Assembly: GCF_003053745.1 (NCBI RefSeq)
Contig: NZ_QAYE01000005.1
Span: 186,001-250,000 of the forward strand
Length of the DNA: 64,000 bases
Direction: 5' to 3'
Origin: Sphingomonas faeni
GTDB lineage: Bacteria; Pseudomonadota; Alphaproteobacteria; Sphingomonadales; Sphingomonadaceae
Shown one piece after another: positions 37,921-46,573 of the stretch. The notes below the pieces were generated by a model. It made no database searches and was not told where the DNA came from. It saw nothing but the letters and a program-made list of their open reading frames with translations. Position numbers and translations under genes: made by a program. How positions within the stretch are numbered: the stretch's first letter is position 1; every line of letters begins with the position of its first letter.

Positions 37921-38313
37921 TTAGCGACGGTCGAAGTCGAACCAGCCGCGCTTGGTGCCATCATTATTGTAGGCTGGACGTGCCGAAGACGCAGCTACGG
38001 GACGCGTATCAGGCGACACGAAGATCGAGCGATCCTCGACCGGCGCACGAGTTGTCGTCACGGGGGCGACTGGCGCTACCGGCGTGGCCTTTACAAGGCG
38101 CGCATTCTCGTGTTCGGCCTCGACCGCGCGCTTTTCGGCGGCGGCGGCGCGGATGTCGGCATCCTTCTTGGCGACCGCGTGGGCATCGCGTTCGGCGTGA
38201 TAGCGCGCCTTCCACTTCTTGCCGCCGGGATGGCTCGCCAATCCGAACAGCCAGCCGGCGACGAAGATCAGTGCGAGCGCGGCGAATTGCGTAGGCGTGG
38301 AAAACAACGGCAT
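37921..38313 (-). CDS. Membrane-anchored coiled-coil protein at the end of the Tad cluster
   Basis: A 130-residue protein with one N-terminal membrane segment (FAALALIFVAGWLFGLA, about residues 9-25), then a charged helical region likely to be a coiled coil (WKARYHAERDAHAVAKKDADIRAAAAEKRA), and a Pro/Ala/Val linker with a basic tail (RGWFDFDRR). It is 52 bases downstream of tadC on the same strand and may belong to the pilus operon. It resembles no Tad component I know. Confidence 0.6.
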   Translation of the reverse strand: MPLFSTPTQFAALALIFVAGWLFGLASHPGGKKWKARYHAERDAHAVAKKDADIRAAAAEKRAVEAEHENARLVKATPVAPVAPVTTTRAPVEDRSIFVSPDTRPVAASSARPAYNNDGTKRGWFDFDRR

Positions 38314-38365
38314 CGAAAAACCCTCCTGTTACGGGGGCTCAACGATCCGTTGGCGTTGCGGTTGC

Positions 38366-39358
38366 TTACCCCTTCAGCAGCGCGTCGGAGATCGAGCAGG
38401 CGGCTGGGCCGAGAATGACGACGAACAGCACCGGCAGGATGAACAGGATCAGCGGCACGGTCATGATCGCGGGCAGACGTGCCGCCTTTTCCTCGGCGCG
38501 CATCATGCGTTCGTTGCGGAATTCGCCCGACAATACGCGCAGTGCGGAGGCGAGCGGCGTGCCGTATTTCTCGGTCTGGATCATCGTCGTGACGACGCCC
38601 TTCACCGCGTCCAGCTTCACGCGCAACGCGAAGTTCTCGAACGCGCTGCGGCGGTCGGTCAGGAAGCCCAGTTCGATCGCGGTGAGGGTGAATTCCTCAC
38701 CCAGTTCGGGATAGGCGCGGCCGAGTTCGCGCGCGACGCGGTGGAACGCGGCATCGACGGTCAGGCCGGCCTCGGCGCAGATCACGAGCAGGTCGAGCGC
38801 GTCGGGAAGGCCCTTGCGGATCGCGTCCGAGCGCTTCTTGATCTTGTTGTCGAGATACAGGTCCGGCGCCTTGTAGCTCAGGATGAAGCTCATCGCGACG
38901 AGCCCGTATTTCTTGAGCGGGCCCCAGGTCGCGAAGCCATCTGTGCCATAGACCCAGTAGAGCATCGCCCCGCCGATCACGATCGGCAGCACCAGCCGCC
39001 CGAAGATTACCGCCGGCGCCCATTCCTTCGAACGGATGCCGGCCTGCATCAGCTTGACCTGGACCGCCTTGACCTGGCTGTCCTGCAGCACTTTCATCGA
39101 CGACAGGATGCCGCGCATCCGGTCCGCGGTGTCGTTGCGCGTGACCAGTTTGGCACGGCGCTTGGTCGAGGCGGTGATGCCGGCCTTCAACTGTTCGCGC
39201 CGGTCGTTCAGCGCCTTGACGCGCTTCGCCATCGGATCGTGGACCGTCGTCACCGCGTAGATCGCGATCATCACGGCGAACGCGGCGACGCCCGACAGGA
39301 TCGTCGCGACCCAGAGTACGTCGATCCCGAGCAGGGTAGGTCCGGCGGTCTCGCCCAT
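38366..39358 (-). CDS. tadC: Tad pilus inner-membrane platform protein TadC
   Basis: A 330-residue member of the type II secretion F family. It has an N-terminal membrane segment (ATILSGVAAFAVMIAIY), two more helices around residue 115-165, and a C-terminal hairpin (MTVPLILFILPVLFVVIL). The cytoplasmic GspF domain contains GLPDALDLLVICAEAGLTVDAAF and IQTEKYGTPLASALRVLS. With TadB it forms the inner-membrane platform on which the motor ATPase acts. Start ATG lies ten bases after the tadB stop. Confidence 0.93.
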   Translation of the reverse strand: MGETAGPTLLGIDVLWVATILSGVAAFAVMIAIYAVTTVHDPMAKRVKALNDRREQLKAGITASTKRRAKLVTRNDTADRMRGILSSMKVLQDSQVKAVQVKLMQAGIRSKEWAPAVIFGRLVLPIVIGGAMLYWVYGTDGFATWGPLKKYGLVAMSFILSYKAPDLYLDNKIKKRSDAIRKGLPDALDLLVICAEAGLTVDAAFHRVARELGRAYPELGEEFTLTAIELGFLTDRRSAFENFALRVKLDAVKGVVTTMIQTEKYGTPLASALRVLSGEFRNERMMRAEEKAARLPAIMTVPLILFILPVLFVVILGPAACSISDALLKG

Positions 39359-39368
39359 CGTCAGTCCC

Positions 39369-40343
39369 TCAGATCTCGAAGTTGATCATCTTGGCCATGA
39401 TGAAGGCGCCGATCGCCATCCACGTCATGCCACCCATGCCGATCATTATCAGCCGCTCGTCGACGAAGAACCGCTGCATGTAGGTGCCGTTGATGAACCA
39501 GATCAGCCCGAACACGATGAACGGCAGCGCGCCGATGATGTAGGCCGACGCCTTCGATTCCGACGACATCGCCTTGATCTTGAGCTTCATCTGGCCGCGC
39601 ATGCGCAGCACGTTGGCAAGGTTCGCGAGCGTCTCCGCAAGGTTGCCGCCGGTCTCGCGCTGGATCGCGATGGTGATGACGAAGAACTGGAATTCGGGCG
39701 TGCCGAGCCGGTCCGCGGTCTCCTGGAGTGCCGCATCCATGGTCCGGCCGATCTTCATCTTGTCGCTGACCGAGCGGAATTCCTCGCCGACCGGGCCGTC
39801 GAGCTCCTGGCCGACGACGCCGATCGTCTCGCTGATCGGCAGGCCGGAGCGCAAGCCCCGGACAAGCAGTTCGATCGCGTCGGGAAACTTCGCGGTGAAC
39901 TTGGTGACGCGCCGCTTGATCGTCTTGCCGACGACCAGATGTGGCAGGCCGATGCCGACGAACAGGCCGAACAGCAATGCGAGCAGGATCGGCATGCCCT
40001 TGAACAGCATGAGTGCGGCGACGACCAATGCTATCCCGGCGGTCGCCATGCCGTATTGGCCGACGGTCCAGTCCTTGCCCGTCATCGCCAGCCGCTTTGC
40101 GAGCTGTACCGGATTGGGGAGGATACGGCCGAACGCCAGGTCCATCTTGGTGTCGCGGGCATGCGAAATGCGCCGCATGTGCGCGTCCGCAACGGTGATC
40201 GCGTCGCCGTGCCGTTCGCGCAACGCCACGAGGCGTCGCGATTTCGCGCGGCCCGGCGAGGGCCCCGCGAATGCGAACACGATCATCCCCAGCACGATGC
40301 TGGCGCCGACCATCACGAGCAGGAGCGGCGCCATGCCGGTCAT
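39369..40343 (-). CDS. tadB: Tad pilus inner-membrane platform protein TadB
   Basis: A 324-residue GspF-family protein with an N-terminal helix (LLLVMVGASIVLGMIVFAF), a helix pair near residues 95-130, and C-terminal helices (ASAYIIGALPFIVFGLIWF and IGMGGMTWMAIGAFIM). The GspF domain shows FPDAIELLVRGLRSGLPISETI and RETGGNLAETLANLANVLR. It directly follows cpaE, 37 bases downstream. In most Tad loci the cpaF/tadA ATPase gene lies between these two; here there is no room for it. Confidence 0.93.
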   Translation of the reverse strand: MTGMAPLLLVMVGASIVLGMIVFAFAGPSPGRAKSRRLVALRERHGDAITVADAHMRRISHARDTKMDLAFGRILPNPVQLAKRLAMTGKDWTVGQYGMATAGIALVVAALMLFKGMPILLALLFGLFVGIGLPHLVVGKTIKRRVTKFTAKFPDAIELLVRGLRSGLPISETIGVVGQELDGPVGEEFRSVSDKMKIGRTMDAALQETADRLGTPEFQFFVITIAIQRETGGNLAETLANLANVLRMRGQMKLKIKAMSSESKASAYIIGALPFIVFGLIWFINGTYMQRFFVDERLIMIGMGGMTWMAIGAFIMAKMINFEI

Positions 40344-40380
40344 CGCGCGACGCTCGTCACTTGGGCGTGACCATGCGCGA

Positions 40381-41670
40381 TCATTTCGCTTTTGCCGGCT
40401 TCAGCGTGCGCTTGGTCATCAGCCCGCGGAGTTCGCCGAACTTGCCCATCAGCGAACGACCCCTGGACGCCTTGGCGCCATCGATGCCGCAGTCCGCGAC
40501 CGCGGCGGCAAGCGCGCTGGCGAGTGCGACGATCGGCGCGATCGTCTTGCTGGTCTTGCCGACCTCGACGATCGGCTTGCCGAGCTTGGCCGACTGCGCC
40601 GCGAGCTTCTGATCGAACGGGACGAGGTAATCGATCTTGCGCTCGATCGAGCCCTCGAAATCCTTGCGGCTGATCTCGAGCTGGCCGCCGGTGTGCACGC
40701 GGTTGGCAACCACAAACAGCTCGATCTGCGGCGCATTCGTCTTCAGCCACGACAGGATACGGATCGTGTCGCGCGCGGCCGCCAGCGTCAGGTCGGTGAC
40801 GATCACCGCGAGCTTCACGTCGCTGATCAGGTGCGGGTGCTGGATCATCATCGCCCGCGGCAGGTCGACGACGGTGCATTCGAACGCCGCGCGCATCTCC
40901 TCCTGCAACTGGTAGAAGGCGGAGCCGTCGGTGACCACCGGCGAACTGATCGGGGCTTCCGCGCTGAGCACCGAAAGGTTCTCCGTCGCCTTGACCATCG
41001 CGCGTTCGATGAACAGCCCGTCGATGCGGCTCGGGTTCTCGATTGCGTCGGTGAGGCCGCGTCCGGGCTCGAGATCGAGGCTGAGCGCACCCGTGCCGAA
41101 ATGCACGTCGAGATCGAGCAGCGCGGTCGAACGCTTTTCCTTGTCGGCGAGCAGCCACGCGATCGAGGTCGCGATGGTCGACGCGCCGACGCCGCCGCGC
41201 GTGCCGATCACGCCGACCGAGCAATGCGGACGCTCGGGCGAGGCATCGACGGGTTTAGGCGCATTGAGCATGATCTGAGCATGCACGAACGCTTCGCGGA
41301 GCATATCGGGATGGAGCGGCTTGAGCAGGTAGTCTTGGATCCCGCTCGCGACGAGGTCACGGTACAGGCGAACGTCATTCACCTGGCCCGCGGCGATCAC
41401 CACCGTGCCGGGCTCGCAGACTTCGGCAAGCGCGTGGATGTCGTTCAGCGGATCGCCCGACTCGGCGAGATCGACGAACAGGATTTGCGGGGATGCCGCA
41501 ACCGACAGAGACTGGATCGCGTTGCGCAGTCCGCCCTTGTAGATCTTGTCGACCGACCAGCCGAGTTCGGTCGCGATCGGGCGCAATGCCGCCGCGGTCG
41601 TCTCGTCGCAGACATAGGCGGTGAAGGGATCGCGACTGGCGGCGCCAGCGGGCTTCCACGGAGCGTTCAT
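40381..41670 (-). CDS. cpaE: CpaE/TadZ pilus localisation ATPase-like protein
   Basis: A 429-residue protein with an N-terminal receiver-like domain (about 15-130) and a MinD/ParA-type domain (about 145-410). The deviant Walker A loop is GTRGGVGAST and is followed by LLDLDVHFGTGALSLDL and the strand CTVVDLPR. CpaE/TadZ places the Tad pilus machine at its cellular site. The start is ATG at 41670, overlapping the cpaD stop as TGATG, with GGGAGG upstream. Confidence 0.93.
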   Translation of the reverse strand: MNAPWKPAGAASRDPFTAYVCDETTAAALRPIATELGWSVDKIYKGGLRNAIQSLSVAASPQILFVDLAESGDPLNDIHALAEVCEPGTVVIAAGQVNDVRLYRDLVASGIQDYLLKPLHPDMLREAFVHAQIMLNAPKPVDASPERPHCSVGVIGTRGGVGASTIATSIAWLLADKEKRSTALLDLDVHFGTGALSLDLEPGRGLTDAIENPSRIDGLFIERAMVKATENLSVLSAEAPISSPVVTDGSAFYQLQEEMRAAFECTVVDLPRAMMIQHPHLISDVKLAVIVTDLTLAAARDTIRILSWLKTNAPQIELFVVANRVHTGGQLEISRKDFEGSIERKIDYLVPFDQKLAAQSAKLGKPIVEVGKTSKTIAPIVALASALAAAVADCGIDGAKASRGRSLMGKFGELRGLMTKRTLKPAKAK

Positions 41671-42302
41671 CACTTGCCTCCCGGCGTAGCTGCGGCGAGC
41701 GAACCGGCACCGGTCGGCGCTTTCTTGCGGTACGTGTCGATCGCCTTGTACGAGGCGGCGGTATCGGTGGTCTCCGCCCCTTCCTTGCCGCGCACCAGGT
41801 CGGCCGGGTTGGCGATCATCGCCGCGAGGTTGCTGTTGATCGCGCAGCCGAAGTTGGACGACGTGTTGGATTCGAACTCGTTGGTCGCATTACGCGACCA
41901 GTCCGGGCAGTGCGGCACCTGCGCGCGCATCCGGCTGACGACCACCCGGATCGATCCCGGCGTGACGGAAGCCGGGGTGACCGGCGCGTCGTCGCTCAGC
42001 AGCAAGCCATAGCTCGCGACCACCGCGGCGACGTCGCCGTGCGCGGCGGGGCCTTCGCCCGCGGGATCGTCGATGGCTACGCGGTCTCCATATCCAAGCC
42101 GCATCGCGTTCATCCAGCCGGCAAGCCGTTGCTGTTCGCCCGGCGCCAGGGCACCGCCAGACACGCCGAGATCGAGCGCGTAGTCGGAGCGGCTCACGAC
42201 CGGTTGGTGGATCGATTCAAGACCGCGATTCTCGGTACCCATGCACCCGCCGAGCAACAGCGCGGGGATGAGGGACGCTAACAGGATCGACTTGGTGATC
42301 AT
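41670..42302 (-). CDS. cpaD: CpaD family pilus assembly lipoprotein
   Basis: A lipoprotein of 210 residues; the leader MITKSILLASLIPALLLGGC ends in a clean lipobox (LLGGC). The mature part has the CpaD pattern: an N-terminal region on peptide-like strands (YALDLGVSGGALAPGEQQRLAGWMNAM), VVVSRMRAQVPHCPDWSR, and the C-terminal block NTSSNFGCAINSNLAAMIANPADLVRG. CpaD assists the outer-membrane secretin. ATG at 42302 is preceded by AAGGA. The gene is 47 bases past cpaC. Confidence 0.92.
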   Translation of the reverse strand: MITKSILLASLIPALLLGGCMGTENRGLESIHQPVVSRSDYALDLGVSGGALAPGEQQRLAGWMNAMRLGYGDRVAIDDPAGEGPAAHGDVAAVVASYGLLLSDDAPVTPASVTPGSIRVVVSRMRAQVPHCPDWSRNATNEFESNTSSNFGCAINSNLAAMIANPADLVRGKEGAETTDTAASYKAIDTYRKKAPTGAGSLAAATPGGK

Positions 42303-42349
42303 CGGAAATCCTTGATGCTGTGTTCGCGAGCAGCGGGGCACGGGCCGGC

Positions 42350-43972
42350 TCAATTCGAGAAACCTGGCGCAGGCACGGCGCCCTTCTTGGTCTTGGCGCC
42401 ATTCCCGTTGGCAGGGCGCGCGGCGATATCGTCCTCGCTGCGGCGGACGTCGCTACGCGGCATCGGCATGACCGGGGCGGCGGCGCCGATCGCCGGGGGA
42501 ACATAGGACGGTCGCGCGATCGTCGGCACCGGCCGCTTGCCGCCGCCGGTGGCGCTGAGCGTTCCGAGCAGCACGCGGTCGATATCGGTCGGTGCGCGCG
42601 CGCCATCGGTCGGCAGCGCGATGTCGCTGGCGTTGTTGACCGGCTTCACCAGATACGGCGTGATGACGATCACGAGTTCCGTCTCGTTGCGCTGGAAGGC
42701 GTTCGAGCGGAACAGCGCGCCGATGATCGGCAGGTTCGCCAGCCCCGGCGTCTTGTCGTAGCTGTTGTTATTGTTGTTCGACAGCAGGCCGCTGATCATC
42801 ATGCTCTGGCCCGAGCCGAGTTCGACCGTAGTCTCGGTACGACGCGTCGTGAGGCCGGGGACGCGTGTGCCGCTCAGCGTGATCGCGTTGGCGTAGTCGA
42901 GCTGCGACACTTCGGGGCGTACCCGAAGCGAGATACGACCGTCCGACAACACCGTAGGCGTGTAGGCGAGGCTGATGCCGTATTGCTTGTATTCGACCGA
43001 GATCGTGCCGAGCGCCTGCGCCAGCGGGATCGGTATCTCGCCGCCTGCCAGGAACGTGCCCGTCTCGCCCGACAGCGCGGTCAGGTTCGGGTTGGCGAGC
43101 ATCGTTACCTGACCGAGCGTCTCACCGAGATCGATCGCGCCGAGCAGGTCCATGCCGAGCAGGCGCCCCGCCAAGCCGACAGTCGAGCCGATCGCTGCCT
43201 TGGCAGGAAAGCCGAAGAGCGTGTTGCCAGGCCGTGCGCCGTTGGCGTCGACCGGCGCATTGGGAAGGCCAACAACGCCGGGGGCAGTCGTGATCGTGCC
43301 TTGCCGCCCCTGCGCGATGTTAAAGAGGAAGTTACCCGAACTCCGGCTCGTCAGGTTCACGCCGATGTTCTTGACGAAGTTCCGCGTGACTTCGGCGACG
43401 CGTACCTGGAGATTTACCTGCAGAGGCGTCGCCGTCTTCAGTCGCGACAGGACCTTTGTCGAATCACCGACGAACGCCTGCACCAGTCGCTCGGCTTCGG
43501 CGGCATCCTCGGGTGCGGCGACCGTGCCCGTGAGCAGGATCAACCCGTTCATCGGCGTCGCGACGACCTGGGCTTCGGGCATCGCGAGCCCGAGCATCTG
43601 CTGCACCGAATCGAGGTTGTTGCCGACGCGGATGGTCGTAGCGTAGACGACGCCGCCGCCCTTCGCGGTTGCCGAGATCGTCGTCTCGCCGGTCTTCTTG
43701 CCGAACACGTAGAGCTGAGTCGGCGAGCGGACTTGAACGTCGGCGATGGTGTCGTCTGCGACGAACAGGTCGCTCATCGGCCGCGCCAGCGTGACGAGAC
43801 GTCCGCGACCGGTGTTGACCTGGACGACGGGCAGTCCCGAGGGGGCGGCCTGCGTACGAGCTTGTCCGCGCTGGGCGAGTGCAGGGGCGGAAGGAGCTGC
43901 GGTCGCAGCCACCAGCGCGATTGCGAGCGGCCAGCCGATATGGGGCAGGCGGCGCGTCATGGAGATACGCAT
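42350..43972 (-). CDS. cpaC: CpaC/RcpA secretin of the Tad pilus
   Basis: A 540-residue outer-membrane secretin. A signal peptide ends near APALAQ; a pilus-periplasmic N domain (about 45-120: LVTLARPMSDLFVADDTIADVQV) and a BON/N-domain (LLTGTVAAPEDAAEAERLVQAF) precede the secretin core (about 265-440), in which FLAGGEIPIPLAQ and VELGSGQSMMISGLLSNN are the usual secretin signatures. The tail is Pro/Ala-rich. It starts at ATG 43972, two bases after the cpaB stop codon. Confidence 0.94.
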   Translation of the reverse strand: MRISMTRRLPHIGWPLAIALVAATAAPSAPALAQRGQARTQAAPSGLPVVQVNTGRGRLVTLARPMSDLFVADDTIADVQVRSPTQLYVFGKKTGETTISATAKGGGVVYATTIRVGNNLDSVQQMLGLAMPEAQVVATPMNGLILLTGTVAAPEDAAEAERLVQAFVGDSTKVLSRLKTATPLQVNLQVRVAEVTRNFVKNIGVNLTSRSSGNFLFNIAQGRQGTITTAPGVVGLPNAPVDANGARPGNTLFGFPAKAAIGSTVGLAGRLLGMDLLGAIDLGETLGQVTMLANPNLTALSGETGTFLAGGEIPIPLAQALGTISVEYKQYGISLAYTPTVLSDGRISLRVRPEVSQLDYANAITLSGTRVPGLTTRRTETTVELGSGQSMMISGLLSNNNNNSYDKTPGLANLPIIGALFRSNAFQRNETELVIVITPYLVKPVNNASDIALPTDGARAPTDIDRVLLGTLSATGGGKRPVPTIARPSYVPPAIGAAAPVMPMPRSDVRRSEDDIAARPANGNGAKTKKGAVPAPGFSN

Positions 43973-43973
43973 C

Positions 43974-45017
43974 TTAATTCTTCCCCCCGACCGGAACGAA
44001 GGTCACCGCGTTGCCGCGGGCGACCCGTACTGCCGGGCCTTGCGTCACGACGGTGCCGCCGCCGCTCGGCTGTGGACTGTTCATGACCTGCATCGGTCCA
44101 CCATTTGGTCCGCCGCCTTCCGGTGGCCGGCCGGGCACCGTGCTGCGCCGATAGCGCGAGACGTCGGCGCCGGTCTGATAGCTGGATGCGCCGGAGATGG
44201 GCTGGCTGGCGACCCGCACCAACATCGCCTTCTCGGCTTTCGGGTCGGTGCCGTTGGGCACGCTAACGGCGCCCGACGCGATCGCTTCCTCCAGCTCGGC
44301 GGAATTGTCGGCGATCGACCGCAGCGACAATGACAGCGAGCCGAGCGTCTGTGCGAGCGCAACTTGCTCCGCGATCTTCGGCGTCGCCTCGATCGTCACG
44401 TTGGAGAAGGTCTTGACCTCGGTCTTGCCGTCGGATCCCACCAGGTTGTCGGTACGCTGATCGGTCGCGAGCACGCGGATGTTGCGCAGGATCGTCTCCG
44501 ACACCTTGAGCGGCTCTCCGTCGCCACCGCCCTTGACCTCCTGGGTAAGGACGAGATCGATCCGGTCGCCCGGGAACACGAACCCGGCGACTGCGGCCTG
44601 TGCCGAGACGGGGACGGTGACCGCGCGCATGCCGGGCCCGAGTGCCGCGGCGAGGAACCCGCGATCGCCGGGCTTCACCAGCGCGCCCTGCGTGACCGGC
44701 TGTCCGGCGGTGATGATGCTGCGCACTACCGTGCCCTGCAGCGATTTCAGGTCGGTCTTGTCACGAAGGTAATAGGCGTTGTCGACCAACTCCTTCGGCC
44801 AGGGCTGGAACTTCAGCGCCGTGGCGTCGAGGATCGTGCCGACCGGGAGCGAGCGGGTCGCGACCAGCACTTCGGGGCCGTCGATGACCGGCGCGGCGAT
44901 GGCGGTCGCGCCAGCTTGCGGCGCCGAACTGCCGGCGATCAGCGTTCGGGCGAAGAAGGCCGTGACGGCTGCGACTATAAGCGCGCCGACCAGCAAAATG
45001 ATCTTGCGTGTATCCAT
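43974..45017 (-). CDS. cpaB: CpaB, Flp pilus assembly protein
   Basis: A 347-residue protein with an N-terminal membrane segment (IILLVGALIVAAVTAFFARTLI), a SAF domain (EVLVATRSLPVGTILDATAL, about residues 49-110) and the RcpC/CpaB domain (AVTVPVSAQAAVAGFVFPGDRIDLVL). The C-terminus is Gly/Pro-rich. CpaB works with the secretin in the periplasm. It stands at the head of the main run of tad genes, 50 bases after cpaA. Confidence 0.93.
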   Translation of the reverse strand: MDTRKIILLVGALIVAAVTAFFARTLIAGSSAPQAGATAIAAPVIDGPEVLVATRSLPVGTILDATALKFQPWPKELVDNAYYLRDKTDLKSLQGTVVRSIITAGQPVTQGALVKPGDRGFLAAALGPGMRAVTVPVSAQAAVAGFVFPGDRIDLVLTQEVKGGGDGEPLKVSETILRNIRVLATDQRTDNLVGSDGKTEVKTFSNVTIEATPKIAEQVALAQTLGSLSLSLRSIADNSAELEEAIASGAVSVPNGTDPKAEKAMLVRVASQPISGASSYQTGADVSRYRRSTVPGRPPEGGGPNGGPMQVMNSPQPSGGGTVVTQGPAVRVARGNAVTFVPVGGKN

Positions 45018-45066
45018 GACTAGATCGTGCCTTTCAGGCGCCGCGAATGTATTTCGACGTTAATCA

Positions 45067-45540
45067 TCACTGAAACTGGTTAAGGAGTGGTTCGCGCAGC
45101 GCGATAAGTCCGGCGATTGCTATCGCCACGCCGTAAGGGACCTCGATCTGTCCGGTGTTCTTCTTAACTCGATGCTCGATCATCATGACGAGCGTGACGA
45201 GGCCGCCGACGATCGACATCACCATCAGCATCGACAGGAACGCCGGGAACGGCAGCCACAGCGAGAGCGCGACGATCAGCTTCACGTCGCCGCCGCCCAT
45301 CATGCCGAAGTGGAAGGCGAGCAGGAACAGCGCGAAGACGATGAGCGCGACGCCGATCTGCAGCGCCATGTCGGGCCACGGATCGAGGCCGTTCGCATAC
45401 CACCACAGCGGCGCCAGCAGAGCGACCGCCGCGGTCTTCCAGTTCGCGATCTCCCGCGTCCGCGCATCCTGGATACCCGCCGAGACCAGCAGGCCGCCGA
45501 GCACCAGAATCAAAATTGGAAGAGCAATGTTCCATCCCAT
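45067..45540 (-). CDS. cpaA: CpaA/TadV prepilin peptidase (A24 family)
   Basis: A 157-residue polytopic peptidase that processes the leader of Flp-type prepilins. The catalytic aspartates are Asp25 in GIQDARTREI and Asp85 in the GGGD motif (MMGGGDVKL). The short form, lacking a methyltransferase domain, is characteristic of TadV. It is the first gene of the cluster and diverges from the alpha/beta hydrolase. Its presence implies Flp prepilin substrates, though no pilin gene is visible here. Confidence 0.94.
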   Translation of the reverse strand: MGWNIALPILILVLGGLLVSAGIQDARTREIANWKTAAVALLAPLWWYANGLDPWPDMALQIGVALIVFALFLLAFHFGMMGGGDVKLIVALSLWLPFPAFLSMLMVMSIVGGLVTLVMMIEHRVKKNTGQIEVPYGVAIAIAGLIALREPLLNQFQ

Positions 45541-45619
45541 CGGCTAGTCCCTAACGGACATGGCTTTCGAAAAAGTAACCGTGCTTGGAGGAATTTCGAA
45601 TGATGCCACGGGTTTGCGC

Positions 45620-46573
45620 ATGACGGTCGATCCGCCGACGGTGCGTCGGACGATTCCGGATGAGGCGCGCATCGGCTATTGGACCGCGCCCGACGGCTGG
45701 AAGCTGCGCCGATTCGACTGGCCTGCGCAGGCGGCACGAGGGCGGATGCTGTTCCAGACGGGGCGCGGCGATATCTTCGAGAAATATCTCGAGACGTTCG
45801 CGCATCTGCATGCATCGGGTTGGTCGGTGACGGCGTTCGACTGGCGCGGGCAGGGCGGGTCCGGGCGTTTGTCGAGCGATCCGCATGTCGGCCATGCGAG
45901 CGACTATCGGGTGTTCAATGCCGACCTTGCGGCGTTCTGGTCGGATTGGAGCGCGGAGGACGCGGGCCTTGGCCTGCCACGGGTGATACTCGGCCATTCG
46001 ATGGGTGGGATGATGGTGATGCGTGCGCTCGCCGATCGCACGATCGCGCCCGATGCGGCGATCCTGGTTGCGCCGATGATCGGGTTGAAGGCGCCGTTCG
46101 GGGCAGCGTTCAGCGCAACGATTGCGCGGTGGATTGCCGGTCGCGGCGACCCTGCGCGTGCGGCGTGGCGCAGCAACGAGCGGCCGGGATCGGTCGCCTC
46201 GCGTCAGTCGCTGCTAACGCACGACGCCGATCGCTACAGCGACGAGGGCTGGTGGCAGGCGGCGCATCCCGAACTCGTGCTGGGGCCGCCGAGCTGGGCG
46301 TGGCTTGCACAGGGGTTCGCGGGCGCTGCGGCGCTGGCGAGCGATGCGCGGGTCGAGTCGATCGATACACCCGTGCTGATGCTGATTGCGGAGGCCGACA
46401 AGCTAGTCGATTCGCGTGCGGCGCTCCGACTTGCGGCGCGGCTCCCCAATGCGGAGGTCGTTCGCTTCGGGTCGGAGTCCGCGCATGAGATCCTGCGCGA
46501 GGCGGATGGCGTGCGAAACCGCGCACTGTCGGCGATCGATTCGTTTCTGGCTGTGTGCGCGGTCCGACGGTGA
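45620..46573 (+). CDS. Alpha/beta hydrolase, lysophospholipase/monoacylglycerol lipase-like
   Basis: A serine hydrolase of about 317 residues with the nucleophile elbow GHSMGG (Ser127), the oxyanion region FDWRGQGGSGR, and a late catalytic Asp/His pair in LMLIAEADKLVDS and ESAHEIL. It belongs to the serine aminopeptidase S33 (Hydrolase_4) group that includes monoglyceride lipases. ATG at 45620 is chosen; ATG at 45560 is in frame but has no ribosome binding site. GGAGGA at 45587 serves a tiny ORF (45600-45623) whose stop overlaps this start. The next gene overlaps by GTGA. Confidence 0.85.
   Translation: MTVDPPTVRRTIPDEARIGYWTAPDGWKLRRFDWPAQAARGRMLFQTGRGDIFEKYLETFAHLHASGWSVTAFDWRGQGGSGRLSSDPHVGHASDYRVFNADLAAFWSDWSAEDAGLGLPRVILGHSMGGMMVMRALADRTIAPDAAILVAPMIGLKAPFGAAFSATIARWIAGRGDPARAAWRSNERPGSVASRQSLLTHDADRYSDEGWWQAAHPELVLGPPSWAWLAQGFAGAAALASDARVESIDTPVLMLIAEADKLVDSRAALRLAARLPNAEVVRFGSESAHEILREADGVRNRALSAIDSFLAVCAVRR

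Noticed and set aside
39574..42012. 812-codon open frame on the plus strand across tadB, cpaE and cpaD
   Set aside because: It spans three convincing genes on the other strand, crosses their boundaries and has no domain; it is a frame shadow.
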